From NCBI RefSeq assembly GCF_007995095.1, contig NZ_VOPY01000001.1, forward strand, positions 459,001-523,000: DNA of 64,000 nucleotides. Reading direction: 5' to 3'. Origin of the DNA: Flavisphingopyxis soli. Its GTDB lineage: Bacteria; Pseudomonadota; Alphaproteobacteria; Sphingomonadales; Sphingomonadaceae. This document shows, piece after piece, positions 15,772-24,888 of this stretch (position 1 is the stretch's first letter; the number at the start of each line of letters is the position of its first letter). A program made the position numbers and the translations under genes. The notes under the pieces were generated by a model that saw only the letters and a list, made by a program, of their open reading frames with translations, was not told the origin of the DNA and did no database searches.

Positions 15772-17154
15772 TCACAGCGGCTTGAGCGTGATCGTCAGCC
15801 CGTCCTTGGGGCGCGGGATCGGCCATAGCTGCCAGTCGGGCTCATATCCTTCGGCGACCTCGATACGGTGCGTCGTCAGCAGGTGATGGAAGAATATCTT
15901 CGCCTGCATATAGGCAAAATGCAGGCCGAGGCACATGTGTGCGCCACCGCTGAACGGGACCCAGGCGTATTTGTGCCGCTCACGCACCTGTTCGGGTTCG
16001 AAGCGCATCGGATCGAACTTCTCTGGCTCGGGCCAGTATTCGGCCATGTGGTGCGTGTACGACGGATTGATGCCGATCTGCGTGCCCGCCGGGATATGAT
16101 AGCCGCCGAATTCGAAATCGGCGAGCGCGCGGCGCGGGATGCCCGGCACCGGCGGCACCATCCGCAGCGCTTCCTTGAAGGCATATTCGGTCAGCTTGAG
16201 CTCGCCGAGCGCATTGTGGCTGATGCGTTCACCGGCGCCCGCGACCGACAGCATTTCTTCGCGCAGCCGGTCCTGCCACTCGGGATTCTTGCCGAGCTGC
16301 CAGACGAGGCTGGTGATGCTGCTGGTTATCGTGTCGTGCGCCGCGAGCAGCATGAAGTTCATGTGATCGACGATCGCCTCGACGCTGAGCAGTTCGTCGT
16401 TCTCGTCGCGCGCCTGGCAGATCTTGGTGAACATGTCGTCGCCGTTGGAGTGCTTGCCGCCCTCGCGGCGGTCGGGAACCATCCGCGCCAGATAGTCGAT
16501 GACGTATTTGCGGCCCTTGACCCCGCGGCCCATCGCGGTGAATGGCCACGGCTTGCGCACGACGCCGATCGAGGCGCGGACCATGTCGAAAAACGCCTGG
16601 TTGAGTTTCTTCGCCTCGGGACCGAGCGGAATGCCGAGAAAGCTCGTCGCGGCAAGGTCGAGCGTCAGCTGCTTGATCGCCGGGTAGAACTGGAAGGTGG
16701 TTCCGCTCCAGCTTTCGATCCGCTCGGCGATGCCGTCGTTCAGGCTGTCGGCATAGGCGCGCATCGGCTCGGGCTTGAACGCGACCGACAGCGTCTTGCG
16801 GTCCATCCGGTGATGATCGAAATCCATCAGCATCAGCCCGCGCGGGAAGACGCGCCACAGGACCGGACCCCAGCCCTGTTCGGAGCTGAAGATCTTGTTG
16901 CGGTCCATCAGGACGAGCTCATTGGCCTCGGGGCCGATCAGCGCGACCTGGCGTCCGCCGAAGCTGTTGACGCGATAGACCTTGCCGTGTTTCGCGACCA
17001 TCCGCTCGGTGAAATCGGCGGGGTCCTTGAGCTGCTCTAGCGTCACGCCGACGACGGGCAGGCCGTCCTCACCGGGAATGTGATCGAGCGTGCTGCCAGC
17101 GGGCCATGGCTTCCAGTGCGGGTTTTCCCGGATCAGCGCGGCATGGGCATTCAT
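15772..17154 (-). CDS. Cytochrome P450
   Basis: 460 residues, a complete bacterial P450 of soluble type without an N-terminal membrane anchor. The heme-binding loop is FSGGAHMCLG with Cys408 as thiolate ligand. The I-helix oxygen-binding motif is LLAAHDTITS, and the ExxR of helix K is in FKEALRMVPP. It needs electrons from a separate ferredoxin and reductase, none of which is adjacent. The substrate cannot be read from sequence. A promoter-side inverted repeat (17184-17212) suggests control by a dimeric repressor. The gene sits upstream of phhA on the same strand but is separated by the attenuator region. Confidence 0.93.
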   Translation of the reverse strand: MNAHAALIRENPHWKPWPAGSTLDHIPGEDGLPVVGVTLEQLKDPADFTERMVAKHGKVYRVNSFGGRQVALIGPEANELVLMDRNKIFSSEQGWGPVLWRVFPRGLMLMDFDHHRMDRKTLSVAFKPEPMRAYADSLNDGIAERIESWSGTTFQFYPAIKQLTLDLAATSFLGIPLGPEAKKLNQAFFDMVRASIGVVRKPWPFTAMGRGVKGRKYVIDYLARMVPDRREGGKHSNGDDMFTKICQARDENDELLSVEAIVDHMNFMLLAAHDTITSSITSLVWQLGKNPEWQDRLREEMLSVAGAGERISHNALGELKLTEYAFKEALRMVPPVPGIPRRALADFEFGGYHIPAGTQIGINPSYTHHMAEYWPEPEKFDPMRFEPEQVRERHKYAWVPFSGGAHMCLGLHFAYMQAKIFFHHLLTTHRIEVAEGYEPDWQLWPIPRPKDGLTITLKPL

Positions 17155-17183
17155 AATGGCATTCTCCCTGCGTCGAGCCTAAT

Positions 17184-17212
17184 CCTCTACTGACACCAAT
17201 GCAAGTAAGAGG
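17184..17212. promoter_or_regulatory. Imperfect inverted repeat, possible operator of the P450 gene
   Basis: CCTCTACT (17184-17191) and AGTAAGAGG (17204-17212) form an inverted repeat with one extra base in the right arm and a 12-base spacer, 30 bases upstream of the P450 ATG. Spacing and position fit a TetR-like site, but no such regulator is encoded next to it. Confidence 0.4.
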
Positions 17213-17348
17213 TTTATTCACCCCCAATTCAAGTGGAAGCGTGCAAGAGTAGCGACGAACTGCCGGAATCGCCTTGGAATTTCGCCGCGCAACGGCGGCA
17301 AGAGGTGGGCGCAATCGGGCGCATGTCCGGACGAGAGGAAGACAGACA

Positions 17349-18143
17349 ATGGCCAATACGGGATTGAAAGCGACGCTTGCCGGCCTCCTTGCGATCGGCG
17401 CATCGGGCTGCATGTCGTTGGGTGGCTATGGCGCGGGTTACGGCGACGGCTATTATAGCGACGGCTACGGCGCGAACGACTATGCCTATAACGATCGCTG
17501 CTACGATGCCTATGACGGCTATGACGATTATTACAGCCAGTACGACTGCTATGATCGTAACGATTACAACAACCAGTTTTCGGTCAATATCGGCTTTGGC
17601 GGCGGCTGGTGGAACGACTTCTATTATCCCGGCTACGGCTATTACATGTTCGATCGCTATGGCGCCCGGCGCCAGCTTTACGGCAATTATGCGCGCTATT
17701 GGGGCGGGCGGCGGGCCGGCTACAACTGGCACCGTCATGGTGGCCATCGCGACGATTACCGCCGCGATCGGGACCGTGATGGACCCCATGATGGCCGCGA
17801 CCGGAGCGAACGCCGCGATCGCAGCGGCGTCGGCGGTCAGATCATCGACCGCGTCGACCGCGCCAATGACCGGCCGAACCGTGGTCGCGGCGATCCGCGT
17901 GCATCAGCGCCCGCGGCTATCGACCGCAGCGCCCCCGAGACGGGTCGGCCTTCGCGCCAGATCGTCGACCGTATTGATCGGGCCAACCGGCGCGCACCCG
18001 CCGTCGTTCCGCAATCCCGCGCACCCGAACGTCCGGCGCGCGTCGAGCAGGCGCCGGTAGCCGCGCCAGTCGAGCGGGCCCGGCCGGCGCGCGCGTCATC
18101 ACGGCGCGATCGCCAGGAGAACGAGCGGGTCCGTCCCGACTAA
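17349..18143 (+). CDS. Tyr/Gly/Asp-rich and Arg-rich exported hypothetical protein
   Basis: 264 residues in three zones. A signal peptide with a lipobox-like IGASGC (Cys21) is followed by a Tyr/Gly/Asp-rich region (about residues 26-130) with many short GY and DY repeats and a WW pair. The C-terminal half is rich in Arg and Asp and contains a duplicated motif, QIIDRVDRAN near residue 177 and QIVDRIDRAN near residue 215, ending in a Pro/Ala/Arg tail. The ribosome site GAGGAAG precedes ATG 17349. Similar sphingomonad proteins are annotated only as hypothetical. The alternating acidic and basic low-complexity composition suggests a surface or periplasmic structural role, but this is inference. 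Confidence 0.75.
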   Translation: MANTGLKATLAGLLAIGASGCMSLGGYGAGYGDGYYSDGYGANDYAYNDRCYDAYDGYDDYYSQYDCYDRNDYNNQFSVNIGFGGGWWNDFYYPGYGYYMFDRYGARRQLYGNYARYWGGRRAGYNWHRHGGHRDDYRRDRDRDGPHDGRDRSERRDRSGVGGQIIDRVDRANDRPNRGRGDPRASAPAAIDRSAPETGRPSRQIVDRIDRANRRAPAVVPQSRAPERPARVEQAPVAAPVERARPARASSRRDRQENERVRPD

Positions 18144-18184
18144 GCGGATTCGTTTGGGCTAAGCGGAATTTCGGCCGGCGACGC

Positions 18185-19429
18185 TCAGACGTCGTCGGCC
18201 GATTTCATTTCCTCGATATCGATTTCGCCGGTCATCGCCGCGACGGTGACCGCGACCGCGGCATCGCCGCTGACGTTGGTCGTCGTGCGCATCATGTCCA
18301 TGATCCGGTCGATGCCGGCAATGAAGGCGATCGTCTCAAGCGGAACGCCGACGCTGCCAAAGACCAGCGCCATCATGATCAGGCCCGCGCCAGGAATCCC
18401 CGCCGCACCGATCGCGCCCAGCGTGGCGGTGATCGAGATCATGAAATAATCGCCCCACGACAGGTCGACGCCGAACAGCTGCGCGCCGAACAGTGTGGCG
18501 AGGCCGAGATACATCGCGGTGCCGTTCATGTTGATCGTCGCGCCAAGCGAGACGACAAAGCTCGACACGCTCTTCGACACGCCGAGGTTGCGCTGGGTGC
18601 AGCGCATCGTCACGGGCAGGGTCGCGTTCGACGATGCGGTCGAATAACTGACCGCCATCGCGTCGACGATGCCGCGGAAAAAGTCGATCACCGGCAGCTT
18701 GGCGAGGAACTTGATCATCGCCGAATACATCACGAAAATGATCAGCAGACAGCCGAGATAGTTGAGCCCGACGACCTGCGCGAGGCTGAGCAGTGCATCG
18801 GTGCCGAAACTGCCCGAAACCCATGCCATCAGCGCGAAGACGCCGAACGGGGTCAGCTCCATGACGATCATCGTCACCTTCTGCATGATGACCGAACCCG
18901 AATCGAAGATCTTGGCGACGGGCTCGCCCTCTTCCTTGGCCATCAGGATGCCGATGCCGATCAACAGCGCAAAGACGATCAGCGGCAGGACATTGACGTC
19001 GGCCATTGTCTGGACGGGGCTTTGCGGAATGATCGACAGGATCATGTCGGTCCAGCTGGTTACCGTCGGCGCGGGCGTTTCGCCCATCACGACCTTCGAC
19101 GTATCGATGCCGAGGCCGGGTTTGAAGACCGTGCCGAGCAGCAGCCCGAGCCACACCGCGATCTGGCCGGTAACGACGAACAGCAGCAGCGCGCGGCCAC
19201 CGATCTTGCCGAGTTTCTTGACGTCGCCGATTGCCGCGACACCCGAGACGAGGCTGAAGAAGATCAGCGGCACGACGAGCATCTTGATCGAGCGGATGAA
19301 GAAATCGCCGATCCATTTGATCTGTTCGGCGCCCGGTCCCCACCACAATCCTGCGCTAATGCCGAGGATCAGCGCGGCGACGACGCGTTGCCACAGGGGA
19401 ATCCGGAACCACCAGCCTAGCATCGTCAC
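18185..19429 (-). CDS. Dicarboxylate/amino acid:cation symporter (DAACS family)
   Basis: A 414-residue inner-membrane transporter of the GltP/DctA fold. It has about eight transmembrane helices, the serine-rich hairpin tip YSTASSNATLPVTM (family SSxxTLP motif), the TM7 cation motif INMNGTAMY (NMDGT-like, with N in place of D) and the second hairpin GAAGIPGAGL. The TM8 substrate region is GIDRIMDMMRTTTNVSGDAAVAV, where the conserved D and N residues coordinate substrate. It probably takes up C4-dicarboxylates or acidic amino acids with Na+ or H+. It follows an SLC13 permease gene on the same strand after 74 bases. Confidence 0.92.
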   Translation of the reverse strand: MTMLGWWFRIPLWQRVVAALILGISAGLWWGPGAEQIKWIGDFFIRSIKMLVVPLIFFSLVSGVAAIGDVKKLGKIGGRALLLFVVTGQIAVWLGLLLGTVFKPGLGIDTSKVVMGETPAPTVTSWTDMILSIIPQSPVQTMADVNVLPLIVFALLIGIGILMAKEEGEPVAKIFDSGSVIMQKVTMIVMELTPFGVFALMAWVSGSFGTDALLSLAQVVGLNYLGCLLIIFVMYSAMIKFLAKLPVIDFFRGIVDAMAVSYSTASSNATLPVTMRCTQRNLGVSKSVSSFVVSLGATINMNGTAMYLGLATLFGAQLFGVDLSWGDYFMISITATLGAIGAAGIPGAGLIMMALVFGSVGVPLETIAFIAGIDRIMDMMRTTTNVSGDAAVAVTVAAMTGEIDIEEMKSADDV

Positions 19430-19503
19430 GTCCCCCAGAAATTCGCGGCGCCATGCGGCCGACGCGGCACGCTAGCCAAGCGTCCAGCCGCGTGCAAGCG
19501 CGT

Positions 19504-21294
19504 CTATCCCAGCAGCGAAATTGCGATCACCGTCGCCAGGCCGACGCACAATGTCAGCGGGACGCCGGCCTTGAAGAAATCGACGAAGCGATAGCCGCCG
19601 GCGGCATAGACCAGCGTGTTGGTCTGATAGCCGATCGGCGTCGCAAAGCTCGCCGAAGCGGCGAACATCACCGCAATGACGAGCGGCTTGGGATCGATGC
19701 CGAGATCGTTGGCGAGCTTGATGACGATCGGCGTAACGACGATCGCGACTGCGTTGTTGGTGACGATCTCGGTCAGCAAGACCGACAGGATATAGACCGA
19801 TGCGACCAGCGCCCAGGCGGGCATGTCGCTTAGTATCGGGGTCAGCGCCTCGACGATCAGCGAGACGCTGCCCGCCTTCTCAAGCGCCAGTCCGACCGCG
19901 AGCATCGCAAAGATGAGGACGAGGACATTGCCCTCGATCGAAGTCCACGCCTCCTCGGCATCGATGCAGCGCGTCAGCAGGATGACGCCGACCGCGATGA
20001 TCGCGGCGATGCCGATCGACAGCATGCCGAGCGCCGACAAGATGACGACCGCGGCAAGCGCACCGATGGCGATCGGCGCACGGTCGCGGCGGAATTCGCG
20101 TACCAGCGTCTCGCCGACCGAATAGAGGTAGGGATTGCCGTAGAGCTGGCGCACGTCGCGCTCGGCCCCGGTGATCAGCAGCCGGTCGACCGCATGGATG
20201 CGCGCATTGGGCAGATCGGGCCCGGGCACCTTGCGAAAGCGCGATACGCCGAGGATGCGGACGCGCAACGTGCTCAAAAAGGGAATGTCGATCAACCGCT
20301 GGCCAATGCTCGGATGCGACGGCGCGATCGTCGCTTCGACAAGACCGACCGCGTTGGTCGCGACGTCCGAGTCGCCAGCGGTCAGCCCGACCTCGTAATC
20401 CTCGTTCTGGCGTAACGTCAGCAATTCTGCCGCGTCGAGGCGCAGCACCAGGCGGTCGCCCATGCCAAGCGTTTCGAAACCGATCGCCGTCCGTTGGAAA
20501 CGCCCGCCGCGTTTGAGCGCGATGACCTGGATTTTCGATCGCTTGAACAGCGGCAGCTCGGCGATCTTGCGGCCCGCCAGTTCGCTGTCCTTGGTCAGCG
20601 TCACTTCGGTGAGGAAGCCCGCGCTCTCGTCGGCGACGACCGGTCCCGAATCCTTGTCTCCGGGCAGCAGCCAGCGACTGATGAAGATCAGCGCGAGCAT
20701 ACCCGATACGCCCGCGACGAGCCCGTAAGGCGTGATCGAGAAGATGCCGAACCCGTCCATCCCGGCGCCGCGCGCGACCGAATCGACGAGCAGGTTGGTC
20801 GACGTGCCGATCAATGTCGTCGTGCCGCCGAGGACGCAGACGTACGACAGCGGGATCAGCAGCTTCTTGGGGCTGACATTGATCGCCCCGGCAAGCCGGA
20901 TGATGATCGGGATCATCACGACAACGACCGGCGTGTTGTTCATGAATGCCGAGGCGACATAGATGCCGACGAACATCTCGACGACGGCAAGCCGGGGATG
21001 TTTGCCCGCGCGCTTGATGATCGCGTTGGCGATCGCGTCGACCGTGCCGGTGCGCAGCAATGCGCCCGACAGGATGAACATCGCCGCGATCGTGATCGGC
21101 GCCTCGTTCGAAAAGACCGAGAACAGGCCCTTTGAATCGAGGATCCCGAGAAACAGGAAGGTGCACGCACCGATGATCGCGACGACGGTCGCGGGGAAGC
21201 GTTCGAGGACGAAGCCGACGAGCATCGCGGCGAGGATGATCAGGCCGATCGCGGCCTGATGCTCTTCGATAAAGATGCGGATGATGTCGATCAT
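19504..21294 (-). CDS. SLC13-family permease with TrkA-C domains
   Basis: 596 residues. Membrane segments at both ends of the protein (about residues 1-205 and 400-596) surround a central soluble part with two RCK_C/TrkA-C domains (DSELAGRKIAELPLFKRS near residue 240 and SHPSIGQRLIDIPFLSTLRVRI near residue 325). Membrane motifs include MNNTPVVVVMIPII and GGTTTLIGTSTNLLVDS, repeated in diverged form as TNNAVAIVVTPI and SASFATPIGYQTNTLVY; this internal symmetry is typical of the ion-transporter superfamily. Such proteins transport sulfate or other anions, but substrate is not predictable. Start ATG 21294 lies next to the stop of the upstream lipoprotein gene. Confidence 0.9.
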   Translation of the reverse strand: MIDIIRIFIEEHQAAIGLIILAAMLVGFVLERFPATVVAIIGACTFLFLGILDSKGLFSVFSNEAPITIAAMFILSGALLRTGTVDAIANAIIKRAGKHPRLAVVEMFVGIYVASAFMNNTPVVVVMIPIIIRLAGAINVSPKKLLIPLSYVCVLGGTTTLIGTSTNLLVDSVARGAGMDGFGIFSITPYGLVAGVSGMLALIFISRWLLPGDKDSGPVVADESAGFLTEVTLTKDSELAGRKIAELPLFKRSKIQVIALKRGGRFQRTAIGFETLGMGDRLVLRLDAAELLTLRQNEDYEVGLTAGDSDVATNAVGLVEATIAPSHPSIGQRLIDIPFLSTLRVRILGVSRFRKVPGPDLPNARIHAVDRLLITGAERDVRQLYGNPYLYSVGETLVREFRRDRAPIAIGALAAVVILSALGMLSIGIAAIIAVGVILLTRCIDAEEAWTSIEGNVLVLIFAMLAVGLALEKAGSVSLIVEALTPILSDMPAWALVASVYILSVLLTEIVTNNAVAIVVTPIVIKLANDLGIDPKPLVIAVMFAASASFATPIGYQTNTLVYAAGGYRFVDFFKAGVPLTLCVGLATVIAISLLG

Positions 21295-21915
21295 TTACGC
21301 GCAGCCTTCGATATAACCGACTTCGTCCCAGTGGCCGGTGCGCCAGTTAATGACCTTGTTGCCGTCAGTTTCGAATATCGTGCCATAAGCATCACCAGGA
21401 ATATGGACCTCGGCATAATGTCCGGCCGGTCCTGTATAGGGATGCGGGCGGACCGTCAGTCGGTCGCCATAGATATTTCGCAGCTCTTTTTCGCTGGTTC
21501 CGGTGCGCGCGCCTTCGGGGGTCGTCCAGCGGAGCGAAGCCCCATCGTCGCCGACATCGAAGCGCACGAGGCGGTTGTCGTCGAGCATGACATCGAGGCC
21601 TTCGAACCCGGCGATCTTTCCGTAGGCGCAGGTCGCGCCCTCATCGAACGGCCTTTGCGTAATGGTGGAATGGTGGCCAAGTGAGCGGACCTCGTCGATA
21701 GTCATCAACGTGTGCACATCGCGGGGGCCTTGAGAGCTTAGCACATAGGGGCCAACCATCGCCTCGACAGCGGGGGCCACGGCGTTGTTGTCGGCGACCT
21801 GCGCATCGGAGTGCGCACTGTTATCCTGCTGTGCCGCCGACTGATCGGGCGCGGGCGCGCCGTCGCAAGCAGTTAGCGCATAGAGGCCCAGGGCAAGGGA
21901 GACGATTACCCGCAT
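21295..21915 (-). CDS. Hypothetical lipoprotein
   Basis: 206 residues starting [17 protein letters not shown], a short signal peptide with lipobox LTAC (Cys17). The following 40 residues are Ala/Asp/Gln-rich linker. The folded part begins around [28 protein letters not shown] and includes [28 protein letters not shown] and the ending GYIEGCA. The two remaining cysteines could pair. I recognise no domain. The start overlaps the end of aroC by 10 bases and the gene directly abuts the SLC13 permease, so it is probably part of the aroC transcript. Confidence 0.75.
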   Translation of the reverse strand: MRVIVSLALGLYALTACDGAPAPDQSAAQQDNSAHSDAQVADNNAVAPAVEAMVGPYVLSSQGPRDVHTLMTIDEVRSLGHHSTITQRPFDEGATCAYGKIAGFEGLDVMLDDNRLVRFDVGDDGASLRWTTPEGARTGTSEKELRNIYGDRLTVRPHPYTGPAGHYAEVHIPGDAYGTIFETDGNKVINWRTGHWDEVGYIEGCA

Positions 21916-22973
21916 TGTGCGCGATGTAGCAGCATATGGTCGGCGAGGACGAGCGCCATCATCGCCTCGACGACGGGCACAGCGCGGATGCCGACGCACG
22001 GGTCGTGGCGGCCGGTTGTCGCGATCGTCGTTGCGCTGCCGTCGGGCGCGACCGTGTCGACCGGCGTGCGGATCGAGCTCGTCGGCTTGAACGCGACGCG
22101 CGCGATCAGGTCCTGGCCGGTGGTGATGCCGCCCGCGGTGCCGCCGGCATGGTTGCTCGTAAAGTCGGGCGGGCCGTCGTCGGCACCAGGGCGCATCGCA
22201 TCGGCGTTTTCCTCGCCGGTCAGCCGCGCGGCTTCAAAGCCGTCGCCGATCTCGACCCCCTTGGCGGCGTTGATCCCCATCATCGCGGCGGCGATATCGG
22301 CGTCGATCTTGCCATAGACCGGCGCGCCCCAGCCGGCGGGGGCGCCGCTGGCGATGACTTCGACCACCGCGCCCAATGACGACCCCGCGCGGCGCGCCTT
22401 GTCGAGCATGGCGGCCCAGCGCTCCTCGGCGTCGGGATCGGCGCAATTGAGCGCGCTGGTATCGAGATGCTGCGCGGCAAAGCGCGTCGCGCGATCGCCG
22501 CCGAGCTCGACGAGATGCGCGCGAATGCCGACGGCGCCGATGACCTTCCGCGCGATCGCGCCGGCGGCGACGCGCATCGCGGTTTCGCGCGCGCTCGACC
22601 GGCCGCCGCCGCGCCAGTCGCGGATGCCATATTTGGCGTCATAGACGTAATCGGCATGGCCGGGGCGATAGGCGCGCGCGACCTCGCCATAATCCTTCGA
22701 GCGCTGGTCCTCGTTGGCGATGACGAGGCTGATCGGCGTGCCCGTGGTCTTCCCTTCGAATACGCCCGACATGATCTGCACCGCGTCGCTTTCGCGCCGT
22801 TGCGTCGTGTGGCGCGACTGGCCGGGCTTGCGCTTGTCGAGCCACGGCTGGATGTCGCTTTCCAACAGTGCGATCCCCGGCGGGCAGCCGTCGATGACCG
22901 CGCCGATCTCCGGCCCGTGACTCTCGCCCCACGTCGTCACGCGAAACATCCGCCCGAAGGTGTTTATGCTCAT
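21906..22973 (-). CDS. aroC: Chorismate synthase
   Basis: A 355-residue FMN-dependent enzyme that makes chorismate from EPSP, the last common step of aromatic amino acid synthesis. Signatures are [81 protein letters not shown] and the C-terminal [17 protein letters not shown]. Length is typical. It lies 13 bases downstream of fabI on the same strand. Confidence 0.97.
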   Translation of the reverse strand: MSINTFGRMFRVTTWGESHGPEIGAVIDGCPPGIALLESDIQPWLDKRKPGQSRHTTQRRESDAVQIMSGVFEGKTTGTPISLVIANEDQRSKDYGEVARAYRPGHADYVYDAKYGIRDWRGGGRSSARETAMRVAAGAIARKVIGAVGIRAHLVELGGDRATRFAAQHLDTSALNCADPDAEERWAAMLDKARRAGSSLGAVVEVIASGAPAGWGAPVYGKIDADIAAAMMGINAAKGVEIGDGFEAARLTGEENADAMRPGADDGPPDFTSNHAGGTAGGITTGQDLIARVAFKPTSSIRTPVDTVAPDGSATTIATTGRHDPCVGIRAVPVVEAMMALVLADHMLLHRAQCG

Positions 22974-22986
22974 CGCGCGGCGCGCA

Positions 22987-23790
22987 TCACGACCCCGAAA
23001 TGTCGGGCGCGTCTTCCTGTTTCATGCCGACGGTGTGATAGCCCGCATCGACATGATGGACTTCGCCGGTGACGCCCGAGGCGAGGTCGCTGAGCAGGTA
23101 CAGGCCGGCGCCGCCGACATCCTCGATCGTCACGTTGCGGCGCAGCGGCGCGTTATATTCGTTCCATTTGAGGATGTAGCGGAAATCGCCGATCCCCGAC
23201 GCGGCGAGCGTCTTGATCGGGCCGGCCGAAATCGCGTTGACCCGGATGCCGTCGGGACCAAGGTCGTTGGCGAGATATTTGACGCTGGTCTCGAGCGCCG
23301 CCTTGGCCACGCCCATGACGTTGTAGTGCGGGATGACCTTTTCGGCGCCGTAATAGCTCAGCGTGACGATGCTGCCGCCCGGCCGCATCATCGCCGCCGC
23401 GCGCTGCGCCACCGCGACGAGGCTGTAGGCGCTGATGTTCATCGTCATCAGGAAATTGTCGAGGCTGGTGTCGAGATATTTGCCGCGCAGCTCGTTCTTG
23501 TCGGAAAATCCGATCGCGTGGACGATGAAGTCGATCGTCTCCCAGCGGCTCTTGAGTTCGGCGAAGGTCGTATCGAGCGCGGCCATGTCTGACACATCGC
23601 ATTCGAGGCAGAAATCGCTCCCCAGACTCTCGGCGAGCGGCTTGACGCGCTTGCCGAGCGCTTCGCCCTGATAGGAAAAGGCCAGCTCGGCGCCCGCTTC
23701 GGAGAGTTTCTTGGCAATCCCCCAGGCAAGCGACTTGTCGTTGGCGAGGCCCATGATCAGCCCGCGTTTCCCCTGCATCAATCCGCTCAT
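22987..23790 (-). CDS. fabI: Enoyl-[acyl-carrier-protein] reductase (NADH)
   Basis: A 267-residue short-chain-dehydrogenase-fold enzyme that catalyses the last reduction of fatty acid elongation; it is the classical triclosan target. The catalytic Tyr156 and Lys163 are in [11 protein letters not shown], with Tyr146 in LSYYGAEK, at the same numbers as in E. coli FabI. The cofactor-binding start is [28 protein letters not shown]. The ATG overlaps the stop of the upstream YihY-like gene, indicating coupled translation. Confidence 0.96.
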   Translation of the reverse strand: MSGLMQGKRGLIMGLANDKSLAWGIAKKLSEAGAELAFSYQGEALGKRVKPLAESLGSDFCLECDVSDMAALDTTFAELKSRWETIDFIVHAIGFSDKNELRGKYLDTSLDNFLMTMNISAYSLVAVAQRAAAMMRPGGSIVTLSYYGAEKVIPHYNVMGVAKAALETSVKYLANDLGPDGIRVNAISAGPIKTLAASGIGDFRYILKWNEYNAPLRRNVTIEDVGGAGLYLLSDLASGVTGEVHHVDAGYHTVGMKQEDAPDISGS

Positions 23791-24884
23791 TCTGTTTCCC
23801 CGGTCTTTCTGGTTCTGTTGTCGTCTTGGCCGACACGGTCTTCGCGCTCTTCGGGCGATTCCGCGAGCGCGGCGTTGAGTTCTGCCCCGATAACCACCCC
23901 GAGCCCGACGAGGTAGAAGAAAAACAGCGCGACCATCACCCCGGCGAGGCTGCCATAGGTCAGATCATAGGCCAACAGCCCGCGCAGCAGCGGCGGCAGC
24001 GCCAGCGTGACCGCCACCCACCATATGGTCGTCGCCAGCGCGCCGGGCCATTTGGGACAGCCGCGGATGCGATATTTCTTCGGCGTCAGCGAATAGAACA
24101 GCAGATAGAGCGCGACGAACAGGCCGAGCGCCGACACGCCGCGCGACAGCAGGATCTGGAAATAGGCATCGACCCGGTCGGGCAGCACCAGCGAAAAGAA
24201 CTGGTCGATACCGGTCAGCAGCACCTGTGCCGCGAACGACAGCATCAGGAGGAATACCGCGGCGACCATGATGCCGATCGAATAGAGCCGGTAATGCCAG
24301 AAGGTTTTCGAGAATTTGGTCCCATAAGCACGCCGCAATATGTCGCGGATCGTCTCGATCAGGCTGCCGACGGTCCACAAGGCGACGAGCGCGCCGAGCC
24401 ATAACAAGGCGCCGGTCCGCGCCGCGAGCACTTCCTTGACCGGCCCGGCGAGCGTTTCGGCGACCGATGGCGGCATCGTCGAAAACACCGCGTTGATCGC
24501 GTCGCTCCCGCCCGTCGTCTGACCGAACGCGCTGAGCAATGCGGTGGCGAGGATGAAGAACGGGAACAGCGCGATCAGCGCCATATAGGCAAGGTTGCCG
24601 GCGTGGATGAAGCCGTCGAAATAGGTCCCGACGAGGACGCGCTTGGTGACGGTGAAAAAGCGGCTGCCCGGCGCGACCTTCCGGTACCCCTGGCGCATGA
24701 TGAGGCGCATCCGCTTGTCGCGTTCGGCTCGCGCTTCGGGGGTTTCGGGTGAATGGCCCTGCGCGGCGATTTCGTGGGCGATCGCATGGTCGACGCGGTC
24801 GATCGTTTCGACGTCGTCCGAATCCGCCTTGGGCCCGAGTGGCGGCGGAGCGTCGCCTTGTTGATCGACCGGGCCGGGGTTCAT
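23787..24884 (-). CDS. YihY/BrkB-family inner-membrane protein
   Basis: 365 residues with an N-terminal soluble region of about 85 residues and six predicted transmembrane helices. Family marks are FFDGFIHAGNLAYMALIALFPFFILATALL-like start of the membrane part, LWTVGSLIETIRDILRRAYG, PKKYRIRGCPKWPGALATTIWW and the late YGSLAGVMVALFFFYLVGLGVVIGAELNAAL. The old name ribonuclease BN for this family was a misassignment; the true function is unknown, possibly transport. The C-terminus is charged and hydrophilic. It precedes and overlaps fabI. Confidence 0.9.
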   Translation of the reverse strand: MNPGPVDQQGDAPPPLGPKADSDDVETIDRVDHAIAHEIAAQGHSPETPEARAERDKRMRLIMRQGYRKVAPGSRFFTVTKRVLVGTYFDGFIHAGNLAYMALIALFPFFILATALLSAFGQTTGGSDAINAVFSTMPPSVAETLAGPVKEVLAARTGALLWLGALVALWTVGSLIETIRDILRRAYGTKFSKTFWHYRLYSIGIMVAAVFLLMLSFAAQVLLTGIDQFFSLVLPDRVDAYFQILLSRGVSALGLFVALYLLFYSLTPKKYRIRGCPKWPGALATTIWWVAVTLALPPLLRGLLAYDLTYGSLAGVMVALFFFYLVGLGVVIGAELNAALAESPEEREDRVGQDDNRTRKTGETE

Positions 24885-24888
24885 AGGC

